The notes below the pieces were generated by a model, which worked only from the letters and a program-made list of their open reading frames with translations, searched no databases and was not told where the DNA came from. Positions 1-7,950 of a stretch of 64,000 nucleotides of DNA are shown here, piece after piece (position 1 is the stretch's first letter; each line of letters opens with the position of its first letter). Origin of the DNA: [Bacillus] enclensis (lineage in GTDB: Bacteria; Bacillota; Bacilli; Bacillales; Bacillaceae_B). The DNA lies in the NCBI RefSeq assembly GCF_001456935.1, contig NZ_KQ758482.1:248001-312000 (forward strand), in the 5' to 3' direction. The translations under genes and the position numbers were made by a program.

Positions 1-385
1 TATACCGCGCCATCCCCGTCTTCACCTTTCTGAAACCGCACTTCTTATAAAACTCCTCATTCCCGCTCGTGGAAATCAAATGGACGCAGGAAACTCCCTC
101 GAGTCTTTCCAATAACCTCCTCATGATCTTACAGGCGATGCCTTGATTTTGAAACTCCCGGTGAACGACGATATCATAGATGGCGGCATTGAACACACCG
201 TCAGACAGGGCCCTTCCAAAACCGACAACCTGTTCCTCTGCTTTGACAATCACAATGACATTGCTGGATTCAAAGACCTGCTTAATCACCTCAGGAGAAT
301 GCTTCATCCATCCCACAGATTGATAGACTGCTTTCATTTCCTCAAGATCATCGGTGTGAAATTCTTCTTTTATGTCGAGTTTCAT
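1..385 (-). CDS. GNAT family N-acetyltransferase (3' end outside window)
   Basis: The reading frame opens with ATG at 385 behind a GGGGGGAG ribosome binding site and stays open to the window edge, giving 128 codons with no stop, so the C-terminus is missing. The translation has the GNAT fold pattern: strands around residues 45-60, a short VGFGRA turn, and acetyl-CoA motif A near residues 87-97 (REFQNQGIACK), followed by a FYKKCGF-type motif B near the end. Such enzymes move an acetyl group from acetyl-CoA to an amine; the substrate cannot be read from sequence. It faces the same way as the next two small genes but is followed upstream by an independent exported protein, so operon membership is uncertain. 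Confidence 0.85.
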   Translation of the reverse strand, partial: MKLDIKEEFHTDDLEEMKAVYQSVGWMKHSPEVIKQVFESSNVIVIVKAEEQVVGFGRALSDGVFNAAIYDIVVHREFQNQGIACKIMRRLLERLEGVSCVHLISTSGNEEFYKKCGFRKVKTGMARY

Positions 386-408
386 TTACTCCCCCCTTTA
401 AGCTAGGT

Positions 409-717
409 TCACCCTTCACCATAATACTCAGCGAAATGCAGAAAACCGATTTTCTTTACGCGATAATTCCTCAACTGCCCCTGGGTGGCTTCTTCTACCG
501 GCGGCTCTGTGAGGGTGTATACTTTTTCATTTGATCCGCTTAAATCGTCTGTATCCACATATTTTTGAAATACATCGTCTGCAATGCCTGATTTCAATGC
601 TGCGGCAGGATATCCCATGACAAAAACGCTGGTCCTTACTGCCAGATGCGGTGTGCTGTGCAAAATAAGAAACATCAGAATGAGTGTGCTTATAATCCCG
701 ATCCATTTTTTCATCAT
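409..717 (-). CDS. Small exported or membrane-anchored hypothetical protein
   Basis: I do not recognise this protein. From ATG at 717 it has 102 residues: a short Lys-containing N-terminus, one hydrophobic segment (about residues 4-24) that could be a signal peptide or anchor, then a polar 75-residue domain ending in a Tyr-Gly-Glu-Gly tail. The ATG at 717 is preferred over a TTG 15 bases upstream because an AGGGGAT ribosome binding site sits 5 bases before it and the TTG has none. It lies 24 bases upstream of the acetyltransferase gene and may be cotranscribed. No catalytic motif is visible. Confidence 0.65.
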   Translation of the reverse strand: MMKKWIGIISTLILMFLILHSTPHLAVRTSVFVMGYPAAALKSGIADDVFQKYVDTDDLSGSNEKVYTLTEPPVEEATQGQLRNYRVKKIGFLHFAEYYGEG

Positions 718-738
718 ACAATCCCCTATCAAGAATAG

Positions 739-939
739 TTATGCAGGACCCCCGCCCCGGTTATTGTTATTCCTAAGCTGAGGGGCATGCTGTGCAGATT
801 TTTCATATGCTTCATCTCTGGAATTGCGAGATTGATTTTTCAAGCTGTTCCCATAAAAAACCATCTTTCTGGAGCCGATCCAAATCCTGATTCCAAAATA
901 AAGAACGATGACTCCGATGAAAATAAAAAAATACATCAT
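739..939 (-). CDS. Small single-pass membrane protein
   Basis: A 66-residue protein starting at ATG 939 (a second ATG follows directly), with AAAGGAGAG 8 bases upstream. A longer open frame exists but its N-terminal part has no ribosome binding site. The first 22 residues are a strongly hydrophobic membrane helix (YFFIFIGVIVLYFGIRIWIG); the rest is basic and Asn/Gln-rich and ends in a Gly-Gly-Gly-Pro-Ala tail. It is separated by 21 bases from the next exported protein gene. Function unknown; small amphipathic proteins like this are common in Bacillaceae. Confidence 0.6.
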   Translation of the reverse strand: MMYFFIFIGVIVLYFGIRIWIGSRKMVFYGNSLKNQSRNSRDEAYEKSAQHAPQLRNNNNRGGGPA

Positions 940-1088
940 GTTGGACTCTCCTTTACATTTTTCAAAAAATTCCCTTGCTCTGAAACGCGTTTCATACTTT
1001 AAGCTAAAGACAGGATGATAACCCGCATCCTGCCGCCACGATCGGCGTAACGCGAACCAGGGCGGCGTGACGATCATGGTCAGGCTGA

Positions 1089-1117
1089 AGTGTTCATGAT
1101 GTCATGAACACTTTTTT
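1089..1117. terminator. Perfect 11-bp inverted repeat with T run
   Basis: AGTGTTCATGA and its exact reverse complement are separated by 2 bases and followed by a run of six T on the plus strand. It lies at the 3' end of the minus-strand Nudix gene, but the T run is on the wrong side for that gene, so it is either a terminator acting against plus-strand transcription or a protein-binding palindrome. Confidence 0.4.
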
Positions 1118-1119
1118 CA

Positions 1120-1554
1120 TTATGAGCAGCCGGCACCCTGAAGCTTCGTCTCTGCAAGCGAGACATTCGTTTTTAAATAATCCGGGATTTCCTCATTTGA
1201 CAATATTTCAGACGTCGTCATCCACAACACCTCACCGACTTCATCCGGACTCTTCGGGTAAGGCTCGCCGGATTGAAGCTGACAAAGGAACACGATATCA
1301 ACCACGTTTACCCCCGTATCCGTTACAAAGGAAGAACTGTTCACATAGACAAGCCCGCCTATCACCGCTCCCACTTCTTCCTCCACTTCCCGGATCAGGG
1401 TCCGTTCGAGTATGTCACTCGACACCCCTTCAGGATCACATTTCCCTCCGACGAGTGAAAGTTCCCCCGCCGCATGCTCCTCTTTTTCACTTCTTCTTAT
1501 TAAGAGCCACTTTCCATCACGATGGATAGCTGCTTCAACGTTGACGATGAACAT
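1120..1554 (-). CDS. Nudix hydrolase
   Basis: A 144-residue protein from ATG 1554, chosen because AAAGGGGGAAG lies just upstream; a longer frame exists but lacks a site. It opens with a strand typical of Nudix enzymes (FIVNVEAAIHRDGKWLLIRR) and carries a Nudix box near residues 35-65, with the REVEEEVG core that binds divalent metal. The spacing between the first Gly-Gly and the REx2EE core is a few residues longer than the canonical box. These enzymes hydrolyse nucleoside diphosphates linked to another moiety. The substrate is not predictable here. It is divergent from the SDR gene at 1766, so the palindrome between them could affect both. Confidence 0.8.
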   Translation of the reverse strand: MFIVNVEAAIHRDGKWLLIRRSEKEEHAAGELSLVGGKCDPEGVSSDILERTLIREVEEEVGAVIGGLVYVNSSSFVTDTGVNVVDIVFLCQLQSGEPYPKSPDEVGEVLWMTTSEILSNEEIPDYLKTNVSLAETKLQGAGCS

Positions 1555-1696
1555 GAATCTTCCCCCTTTTCCCCGGCCGGTAAAACCGGCGTCTCCTCTA
1601 CTAGTTCCACTCCAAGACAAAGATTTCCTCCTCAAACAACTGCTTGTTTGGATATAACATCCAGCACTCAATTTGTAGCCTCCTGCTTTAAAAGAT

Positions 1697-1739
1697 GTTA
1701 TTATTTAGTTGTCTAATAGTTAGACGACTAAATAATAAC
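1697..1739. promoter_or_regulatory. 43-bp palindromic operator, probable MarR-type binding site
   Basis: Two 20-base arms (1697-1716 and 1720-1739) surround a TAG spacer and match except for one T/C position. The right arm carries TTAGAC and the centre carries TTGTCT with TAATAA 18 bases later, so the core promoter of the SDR gene probably lies inside the palindrome. A regulator bound here would block RNA polymerase. The MarR gene two positions downstream is the obvious candidate, because MarR proteins usually bind AT-rich palindromes next to their own operon. Confidence 0.75.
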
Positions 1740-1765
1740 TGATACAATTTGGGGAGGAATAGAAA

Positions 1766-2500
1766 ATGGGAAGACTCGAGAATAAAGTGGCGATCATCAC
1801 AGGCGGAGCCTCAGGCATCGGGGAGAACATGGTTGACCTTTTTGCAAGAGAAGGGGCGATCGTCATTGCCGCCGACATCAATGAAACAGCGTTAAGGAAA
1901 GCAAGTAAAAAGAAAAACGTCTACGGGATGAAACTAAATGTAAGTTCGGATGAAGACTGGGCTGCTTTGGCAGAAGAGGTGAAGGAACGGTTCGGAAAAA
2001 TCGATATCCTTGTCAACAATGCCGGAATTTCTTCAGAAAAGCCTTTCCAGGAAATCGGTCTGGAGGATTGGGATAAGATGCTGTCGATCAACGGCTACGG
2101 CCCATTCGCAGGAATCAAACACATCGCTCCCATCATGGCAGAGCAGAAAAAAGGATCCATCATCAATATCTCTTCCTACACCGCCCAAATCGGACAAGGG
2201 TTCAATCATTATTCAGCCTCGAAAGGAGCAGTCCGGGCTCTGTCAAAGGCAGCGGCCACGACGTTTGGACGCCAGGGAGTACGTGTGAACACCCTCTTTC
2301 CGGGCATCATCGAGACCCCGATGACCCAGGGCCTTCAGACTTCGAAGGAGCTTCTGGGACAGCTCATCATGGCCACACCCCTGCAGCGTTTAGGGAAACC
2401 CGGGGATATCGCTAACGCCGCCTTATATTTTGCCTCTGATGAGTCTTCTTACATCACCGGAGCCGAGCTCGTGATCGATGGAGGATTCTCCGCTCAATAA
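1766..2500 (+). CDS. SDR family oxidoreductase (FabG-like)
   Basis: A 244-residue classical short-chain dehydrogenase/reductase. The cofactor glycine motif TGGASGIG is at residues 12-19, NNAG at 84-87, a catalytic serine in the INISS strand, and the YSASK catalytic Tyr/Lys pair follows about 14 residues later. The C-terminus ends with the usual TGAELVIDGG strand. An acidic residue after strand 2 (AADIN) suggests NAD rather than NADP, which is inference. Ribosome binding site GGGGAGG is 8 bases upstream. It is followed by a hairpin and a MarR gene, and preceded by a long palindrome, so it is likely an inducible oxidoreductase whose substrate or a related compound is sensed by that regulator. 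Confidence 0.9.
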   Translation: MGRLENKVAIITGGASGIGENMVDLFAREGAIVIAADINETALRKASKKKNVYGMKLNVSSDEDWAALAEEVKERFGKIDILVNNAGISSEKPFQEIGLEDWDKMLSINGYGPFAGIKHIAPIMAEQKKGSIINISSYTAQIGQGFNHYSASKGAVRALSKAAATTFGRQGVRVNTLFPGIIETPMTQGLQTSKELLGQLIMATPLQRLGKPGDIANAALYFASDESSYITGAELVIDGGFSAQ

Positions 2501-2523
2501 TGTGATATGATAGAATCAGCTGT

Positions 2524-2556
2524 GAAGCCCCATTGGTATGATGAGGGCTTCTTATT
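2524..2556 (+). terminator. Hairpin between SDR and MarR genes
   Basis: GAAGCCC (2524-2530) pairs with GGGCTTC (2545-2551) and is followed by a T-rich stretch. It may partly terminate transcription after the SDR gene and lower MarR expression. Confidence 0.5.
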
Positions 2557-2581
2557 CTTAAAAAAAGGCAGGATATCCGCT

Positions 2582-3001
2582 ATGAAAGATCAATCGATAT
2601 TTGAATTGCTTCACACAATGGATCAAGTCACAAATAAACTCCTCATACAGTGGAACAAGTCGTTCAAGGAAAGCCTCGGCATCTCTCACATCTTGGTCCT
2701 CAGCCATTTGCAGGTGAACGGGAAAAGCCGTCCATCCGATATCGCCAAAAACCTGGGCATCACCCCTCCCTCCCTAACCAATCTGGCTAATAAACTTGTA
2801 TCGAAGGATCTAATCGTACGATTATTCGATGAGAAGGACCGGAGAAACAGCTATCTGGAAATAACGGATGCAGGGATCGAAATGGTCAACAAAGCAGCCG
2901 ACGAAGGTCAGAATCTGCGCAGGAATCTTTTTGAAAAGCTGTCAAAAGACGAGCGCCGTCAGCTGACCTCCATTTATGAGAAGTTAAATCATTTTTTATA
3001 A
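2582..3001 (+). CDS. MarR family transcriptional regulator
   Basis: From ATG 2582 (preceded by CAGGAT 8 bases away) the protein has 139 residues; the frame stays open further upstream but that part overlaps the hairpin after the SDR gene. It shows a MarR winged helix-turn-helix: recognition region RPSDIAKNLGITPPSLTNLANKL near residues 47-70, then the wing with the signature DEKDRRNSYLEIT (Asp-x-Arg) and a C-terminal dimerisation helix. Such proteins usually repress neighbouring genes until a small phenolic, oxidant or lipid ligand releases them. The 43-bp palindrome at 1697 is the likely operator. Confidence 0.88.
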   Translation: MKDQSIFELLHTMDQVTNKLLIQWNKSFKESLGISHILVLSHLQVNGKSRPSDIAKNLGITPPSLTNLANKLVSKDLIVRLFDEKDRRNSYLEITDAGIEMVNKAADEGQNLRRNLFEKLSKDERRQLTSIYEKLNHFL

Positions 3002-3007
3002 CAGATG

Positions 3008-3047
3008 AAAAAGCCCGTCCCTCTGATAATGGAGGGACGGGCTTTCT
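3008..3047. terminator. Bidirectional rho-independent terminator
   Basis: AAAGCCCGTCCCTC pairs with GAGGGACGGGCTTT around a 7-base loop, with T tracts on both strands. It separates the plus-strand MarR gene from the convergent permease gene. Confidence 0.9.
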
Positions 3048-3058
3048 ATTGAAACACA

Positions 3059-4171
3059 CTATTCTTTTTTCAACTCACTCAAGTTATACCGGCGCATTCT
3101 GATGAACTTCACGACATTCACGACGATGGTCTTCGCCACTGCATACGTCGGGATCGCAAGGATCATGCCGAGGATTCCGGCAAGATTACCTGCCACAAGG
3201 AGCAGGATGATGATCGTTGCAGGGTGTGTGTCGAGGCTCTTCCCGAGGATGAGCGGCGACAGCACGTTCCCTTCGATCTGCTGGGCGATCAGGATGACGA
3301 CCACGACGAGAATGGCTTTCGTCGGTGAATCGAACAATGCGATGATGACGGCCGGAGCTGCCCCAAGGAACGGCCCCAGGTACGGGATGATGTTCGTGAC
3401 CGCTCCGATGAGGGCCATCACCAGCGCGTACGGAAGCCCGATGATCAGATAGCCGATGAAGGTCAGTGTCCCGACGAACAGGCCGACGAGAAGCTGCCCC
3501 TGGATGTATGCGGCCAGTGTATCATTCGTGTCGTGCAATGTTTTCAATCCTTCTTCGCGATACGCATCCGGCATGAATTTTGCAATCGCATTCGGAAGCT
3601 TATGTCCGTCCTTGAACATGAAGAACAACAGGAATGGAACCGTGACGATCGTGATCGCTATGCTTGTCAGGATGCCGAAAAATCCAGTGATGGCGGTGGT
3701 GATATTGTCAGGAAGGGTATTGGCATACTCACCCAGACGTTTCTCGATATCCTCAAGCGGAACATAATCCTGATTCATCATCCACTTGAACTGTTCACTC
3801 TCGGATAAATGGATGATATAATCACGGGTCTGCCTTACATAGTCAGGCATATCGTTAATCAGTCCGGTCACCTGTTTTGAAATGATCGGTGCGATATTTC
3901 CGATAATCAGGCTGATCGCCCCGATGATCAATGCATAAAGGACAAGGATGGCGACCGACCTCGGCAGCTTCAGTTTTTCAAGCAGATTCACCAGGGGATT
4001 CAACAGGAAATAAAGGAATCCGGCAATGATGATCGGGAAAAAGATTGTGGAGAACAGGACCCCGATCGGCTGAAATAAAAACTGGACTTTCGTTGCGACA
4101 TAAATGATGGTCAAGATGATGAGAATCTGGATGCTCCATCGATACAGTTTGCTTTTTGCCAATTGAATCAC
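3059..4171 (-). CDS. AI-2E family transporter (TqsA/YdbI/YueF type)
   Basis: A 370-residue multi-pass membrane protein of the AI-2E family. Hydrophobic segments near residues 10-70 are followed by a long soluble stretch rich in charged residues (about 105-165), then a helical hairpin and a cluster of membrane helices in the C-terminal half with the family's conserved ALIGAVTNIIPYLGPFLG motif near residue 258. Members export small molecules or act as Na+/H+ antiporters; the name does not establish autoinducer export. GTG at 4171 overlaps the GGTAGG site, so a TTG three codons later (4162) is an equally likely start. A terminator lies on its 3' side. Confidence 0.88.
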   Translation of the reverse strand: MIQLAKSKLYRWSIQILIILTIIYVATKVQFLFQPIGVLFSTIFFPIIIAGFLYFLLNPLVNLLEKLKLPRSVAILVLYALIIGAISLIIGNIAPIISKQVTGLINDMPDYVRQTRDYIIHLSESEQFKWMMNQDYVPLEDIEKRLGEYANTLPDNITTAITGFFGILTSIAITIVTVPFLLFFMFKDGHKLPNAIAKFMPDAYREEGLKTLHDTNDTLAAYIQGQLLVGLFVGTLTFIGYLIIGLPYALVMALIGAVTNIIPYLGPFLGAAPAVIIALFDSPTKAILVVVVILIAQQIEGNVLSPLILGKSLDTHPATIIILLLVAGNLAGILGMILAIPTYAVAKTIVVNVVKFIRMRRYNLSELKKE

Positions 4172-4204
4172 CTACCTTAAAAGAATGTTCATAAGTATGA
4201 AAAG

Positions 4205-4238
4205 AAGCAACCGGTCTACCAAACCAGTTGCTTTTCTT
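4205..4238 (-). terminator. Rho-independent terminator
   Basis: On the minus strand AGCAACTGGT pairs with ACCGGTTGCT and is followed by CTTTTC. It ends transcription of the CNNM/CorC gene just upstream of the permease gene. Confidence 0.8.
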
Positions 4239-4242
4239 GCAT

Positions 4243-5547
4243 TTAAAGCTTCGTCACTTCAAGGTAACGGAGCTGGATGCCGTCTTTTTCAATGATCTTG
4301 AAGCGGTATCCCTCTTCTTCGATGACACTGCCGATTTTGGAATTGATGTTATGCGTCATGAACCAGCCTCCGATCGTGTCGATGTCAAGTTCCCCAACGT
4401 CGATCGAAATGCCCAGAAGAGCGTTCACCTCATTGATCAGCACCTTCGAATCAAGCAGGTAATGTCCTTCCTTCAGCTTTCTGACCTCGGCGACCTCATC
4501 CTCATCAAATTCATCACGGATCTCACCGACGATTTCTTCAAGGATGTCCTCAACCGTCACAATCCCGGCCGTTCCGCCGTATTCATCGATCAGCACTGCG
4601 ATATGCACGCGTTCCTTCTGCATCTTCACAAGCAGGTCATGGATCGCAATCGTCTCGATGACGGTAATGATCGGATTAAGGAACGAATGAACCCTGAAAT
4701 GGTCCTCTTCAAGATTCCTTGTCACCGTCTCCGTCAGAAGCTCCTTCATATTGACGAACCCTTTGATGTTATCCTTATCACCATCGATAACCGGATAACG
4801 GGTGAAATTCTCTTTTCTCAGTGTCTCCACCACGTCGGCGAATGTATCGTCGATCGAAAGCGAGACGATTTCTTTTCGCGGCACCATGATTTCCTTGGCG
4901 ATCCGCTCATCGAATTCAAAGATGTTGTTCACATACTTCAATTCATTCTTATTGATTTCCCCGCTTTGATAGCTTTCCGAAAGAAGGATCCGCAGCTCTT
5001 CTTCAGTATGGACCTCGTCATGCTCAGAAGCAGTCTTTAGTCCAAATATACCCACAAACACCCTGGCTGAACCGTTCAAAAGCCAAATAAACGGATACAT
5101 GACCCGGTAGAACCAGATGATCGGGCCAGCGAACAGCAATGTCACAGCCTCGGCTTTCTGGATCGCCACTGTTTTCGGTGCCAGTTCGCCGACCACGACG
5201 TGAAGGAAGGTCACAAGCGCAAATGCGATACCGAATGACAGCAGATGCGTGAGTGTCTCATTCAGCTCCATATAAGCGAACAATGGATGCAGGATTTTCT
5301 CAACGGTAGGCTCACCAAGCCACCCCAGTCCAAGGGCTGTGATGGTGATCCCGAGCTGACAGGCAGACAGATACTCGTCGAGATGCGTCACGACTTTCTT
5401 CGCCGCCATCGACCCCTTTCTGCCCTCGGCAACAAGCTGGTCGATTTTCGACCCCCGCACCTTCACAATCGCGAACTCAGTCGCCACGAAAAATGCGGTC
5501 AAAGCAATCAATAAAGCAATCAAAAGTAAATTTATAGACGTTGTCAA
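4243..5547 (-). CDS. CNNM/CorC-HlyC family transporter-like protein
   Basis: A 434-residue protein with the usual three-part layout: N-terminal DUF21/CNNM membrane domain (about residues 1-195, four hydrophobic segments), a CBS pair (about 210-335, including the [10 protein letters not shown] and [20 protein letters not shown] signatures) and a C-terminal CorC/HlyC domain (about 345-430). The family is linked to Mg2+ or Co2+ efflux and to membrane stress; older names call it hemolysin. The start is TTG at 5547 because GAGG sits 7 bases before it. That site is buried in a palindrome, so translation may be controlled by structure. Confidence 0.9.
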   Translation of the reverse strand: MTTSINLLLIALLIALTAFFVATEFAIVKVRGSKIDQLVAEGRKGSMAAKKVVTHLDEYLSACQLGITITALGLGWLGEPTVEKILHPLFAYMELNETLTHLLSFGIAFALVTFLHVVVGELAPKTVAIQKAEAVTLLFAGPIIWFYRVMYPFIWLLNGSARVFVGIFGLKTASEHDEVHTEEELRILLSESYQSGEINKNELKYVNNIFEFDERIAKEIMVPRKEIVSLSIDDTFADVVETLRKENFTRYPVIDGDKDNIKGFVNMKELLTETVTRNLEEDHFRVHSFLNPIITVIETIAIHDLLVKMQKERVHIAVLIDEYGGTAGIVTVEDILEEIVGEIRDEFDEDEVAEVRKLKEGHYLLDSKVLINEVNALLGISIDVGELDIDTIGGWFMTHNINSKIGSVIEEEGYRFKIIEKDGIQLRYLEVTKL

Positions 5548-5553
5548 TTAGCA

Positions 5554-5573
5554 GCCTCATCCATGGACGAGGC
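5554..5573 (-). promoter_or_regulatory. Hairpin covering the ribosome binding site of the CNNM/CorC gene
   Basis: GCCTCaTCCA and TGGAcGAGGC form a 20-bp palindrome with one mismatch. On the minus strand its 3' arm holds the GAGG site used by the TTG start at 5547, so folding would hide the site. Confidence 0.45.
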
Positions 5574-5642
5574 TTACACCTCCATTATTTTTAAAAATAC
5601 ATTCACAAAGTAAATGATGACGGGAGATGAAAGCTTATGAAT

Positions 5643-5795
5643 CTACTTATCTAATGAAGGGATAGCATAGAACCTGTCATGAGAAGCAGACCTTCCGGCT
5701 TTCAGCAGCCCGCGCTGATACGTACCAACATATATTCCTGCGCGTCCCGCAAGCAATCTTAGCTTCTCTGTCCCATTTCCATCCCCCCAGCCGTT
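5643..5795 (-). other. Coding-like remnant, 50 codons without a start
   Basis: This gap of about 800 bases between the CNNM/CorC gene and treP holds an open stretch of 50 codons with balanced amino acid composition and a terminal sequence YAIPSLDK before TAG. It is closed by an in-frame TGA just upstream and has no in-frame ATG, GTG start with a binding site. It could be a decayed gene end. I do not recognise the protein. Confidence 0.3.
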
Positions 5796-6113
5796 TCAAA
5801 AAAATGAATATAAAAAGATTTTACCTAATTCCGGGTTTTTAATCAAACAATCTATTACTATTTATTTTTTACCATCCCTGGGGTCTTTAAAGCTTGTGAA
5901 AACGTTGTTCCCCCTCTTGCGTTAGCTTGGATCATCGTGGATAGACCGTAAAAGATGAGGTTAGTTGGGGACGGTTCACACCTTACTTTTTGGATAAGTA
6001 TCTTGGCGGGAGGCGTATATCAGGGACGATGTTGGACTGCGTGTATGGTAAGAGGGGGCCGGTCTGGGGCTCTGGGTGCATTTCTGCCTCAGAACTCTCA
6101 ACGATACACCACC

Positions 6114-6262
6114 ACGTATTAAAAGCGATGATTACAAGTTTTTGATAATATATTTCTATTTTTGATAATAAATGGGTCGGTTTTGATAATATATTGGGAT
6201 TTTTGATAATAAGTCGGCCGGTTTTGATAATAAACACAATTCATGACCCGATAATACCCCCC
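6114..6262 (+). repeat. Family A array, copy A1
   Basis: Five copies of TTTTGATAATA with the G at 6144, 6164, 6185, 6205 and 6226, so spacing alternates 20 and 21 bp. Spacers alternate between an AT-rich type (TATATT...ATTTTT) and a GC-rich type (AAxxxGxCGGTTTT). The array is bordered by GTATTA on the left and AATACCCCCC on the right, which are inverted copies of each other. Three relatives occur at 38478, 45349 and 51326. Confidence 0.9.
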
Positions 6263-6343
6263 GATAACAAGCATGAGCCCCCCCTCTCGACCCTATACAA
6301 CCAAAAAAACGAGGCCCCATCACTGGGTACCCCGTAAAAATCA

Positions 6344-7825
6344 TCAAACCGATACATTTTCCGCTTTCAACTTCTTCTCACCAGCACCACTCTTAGCACC
6401 AGCTTTTCCATCAGCCGTCTTCTTAAAGAAATTACTCTTAAAGAACCCGAACGTCAATCCAACCGTGATGATAAACGTAATGGCCATGCCCGTAAAGTAG
6501 AATGTCCAGTGTTCCGGATAAACGGACAGGAATGATAACACGCCGCCCACTCCTACGGATGTCGCCTTCACTCCCTGTGCGGCCAAGTAAGCACTTCCGA
6601 CCGCGCTTCCGATCATCACAGCGATGAACGGATAGCGGAATCGGAGGTTGATACCGTAGATGGCCGGTTCCGTTACCCCTAGCCATGCAGACAGTGTTGC
6701 CGTTAAAGAAACACCTTTCAATTTCTTGTTCTGCTTAATGATGAAGAACATCGTCAATGCTGCAGCACCTTGGGCAAGTGTAACCGTTTCCCCGATCGGC
6801 CACAGTGTAACGTAGCCAAGCGTTCCGGCCATTTGCAAGTTGACACCCAGGAAGATGTGATGCATCCCTGTGATCACAAGCGGACCGGAGATGAATCCAT
6901 ACACGGCGCCGGCAATGACAGGCGATACTTCAAACAGATACAGGATGCCGTCTGTGATCCAGTTCGAACCTGTCATCGTGATCGGTCCGATGACTCCAAA
7001 CGTCAGCAACCCCGCGAATACCAATGCAAGCGGTGCCACAAAAATCATCTGTAAATTATCCGTGATGACCCTCTTCAATTGCTTTTCAGACCAGGTCAAG
7101 ATCCATGTCGCAAAAATGACCGGCAGGACCTGACCCTGATACCCGATCTTCGCAATGTCCCATCCGAACAGGCTCCAGTATTCAACGTCCCCCGGATTCT
7201 CCGCATATGCATAAGCGGACATAAGCGATGGGTGAACTAGTAACAAACCAAGTACGATCCCAAGCAGCGGGCTTCCACCGAACTTCTTCGCAGCCGACCA
7301 GGCGATGAGCACCGGAAGGAATGTAAACGCTGTATTCGCAATCACATTGATGAATTCGGCAAAGCCTGTCCAGCCGGTGTGAACGTCAAGCAGTGATTTT
7401 TCATCATAGAAGATGCCTGGATTGGCGAGCATATTATTCAGCCCGAGCAATAGACCGGCCGCAACGATCGCCGGCAGGATCGGTATGAAGATATCCGCGA
7501 GCACCCGGACGCCCTTCTGGATGACATTCCCCTTCTCGGCCACTTCCTTCTTCATATCATCCTTCGTCACGGCCTCCGCACCGGTTTGCGTGACAAATTC
7601 GCTGTAAACCCTTTCAATCATGCCCGGACCGATGATCACCTGGAATTGACCGCTCGCCGTGAACGTCCCTTTCACCAGTTCATTTTCTTCAAGGGCATCT
7701 TTATCTACTAAACTTTCATCCACCAGCACCAGGCGCAGTCTTGTCACACAATGCGACGCACTGCTGACGTTCCCGGAGCCGCCTATATTTTTTATGATAT
7801 CAGCAACATTTTCCTTAAAGCTCAT
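6344..7825 (-). CDS. treP: Trehalose-type PTS permease, EIIBC
   Basis: A 493-residue PTS permease. The IIB domain (about residues 1-85) carries the phosphorylated cysteine in HCVTRLRL (Cys26); the IIC domain (about 105-470) has the family stretches FIPILPAIVAAGLLLG, a TFLPVLIAWSAAKKFGG segment and GMHHIFLGVNLQ. Sequence features match B. subtilis TreP closely, and no IIA domain is fused, so IIA must come from elsewhere, as for TreP. It takes up the disaccharide and phosphorylates it. ATG at 7825 is preferred because AAGGAGGT lies 7 bases upstream; the upstream TTG overlaps that site. It is divergent from a glycosidase and shares its control region. Confidence 0.82.
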   Translation of the reverse strand: MSFKENVADIIKNIGGSGNVSSASHCVTRLRLVLVDESLVDKDALEENELVKGTFTASGQFQVIIGPGMIERVYSEFVTQTGAEAVTKDDMKKEVAEKGNVIQKGVRVLADIFIPILPAIVAAGLLLGLNNMLANPGIFYDEKSLLDVHTGWTGFAEFINVIANTAFTFLPVLIAWSAAKKFGGSPLLGIVLGLLLVHPSLMSAYAYAENPGDVEYWSLFGWDIAKIGYQGQVLPVIFATWILTWSEKQLKRVITDNLQMIFVAPLALVFAGLLTFGVIGPITMTGSNWITDGILYLFEVSPVIAGAVYGFISGPLVITGMHHIFLGVNLQMAGTLGYVTLWPIGETVTLAQGAAALTMFFIIKQNKKLKGVSLTATLSAWLGVTEPAIYGINLRFRYPFIAVMIGSAVGSAYLAAQGVKATSVGVGGVLSFLSVYPEHWTFYFTGMAITFIITVGLTFGFFKSNFFKKTADGKAGAKSGAGEKKLKAENVSV

Positions 7826-7844
7826 CCTCGTGACCTCCTTCAAT

Positions 7845-7923
7845 AAATCGCTTTCATAAAATTTTCAACTTGTTTAAACAAGTTCGTTATAGTACAGTAT
7901 AAATTGTTATCAATTAATGTCAA
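7845..7923. promoter_or_regulatory. treP promoter with palindromic TreR-like operator and possible cre site
   Basis: On the minus strand TTGACA (7923-7918) is followed after 16 bases by TATACT (7901-7896), a good sigma-A promoter for treP. Just downstream lies the perfect 18-bp palindrome AACTTGTTTAAACAAGTT (7867-7884), whose core TTGTTTAAACAA has the same layout as the known TreR box TTGTATATACAA. A TGAAAGCGATTTAT sequence (7858-7845) resembles a CcpA cre site with mismatches at its end. Repression by TreR and by glucose is therefore likely, as inference. Confidence 0.7.
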
Positions 7924-7950
7924 GACAATTTTGAAAAAGGAGTGTTCAAT

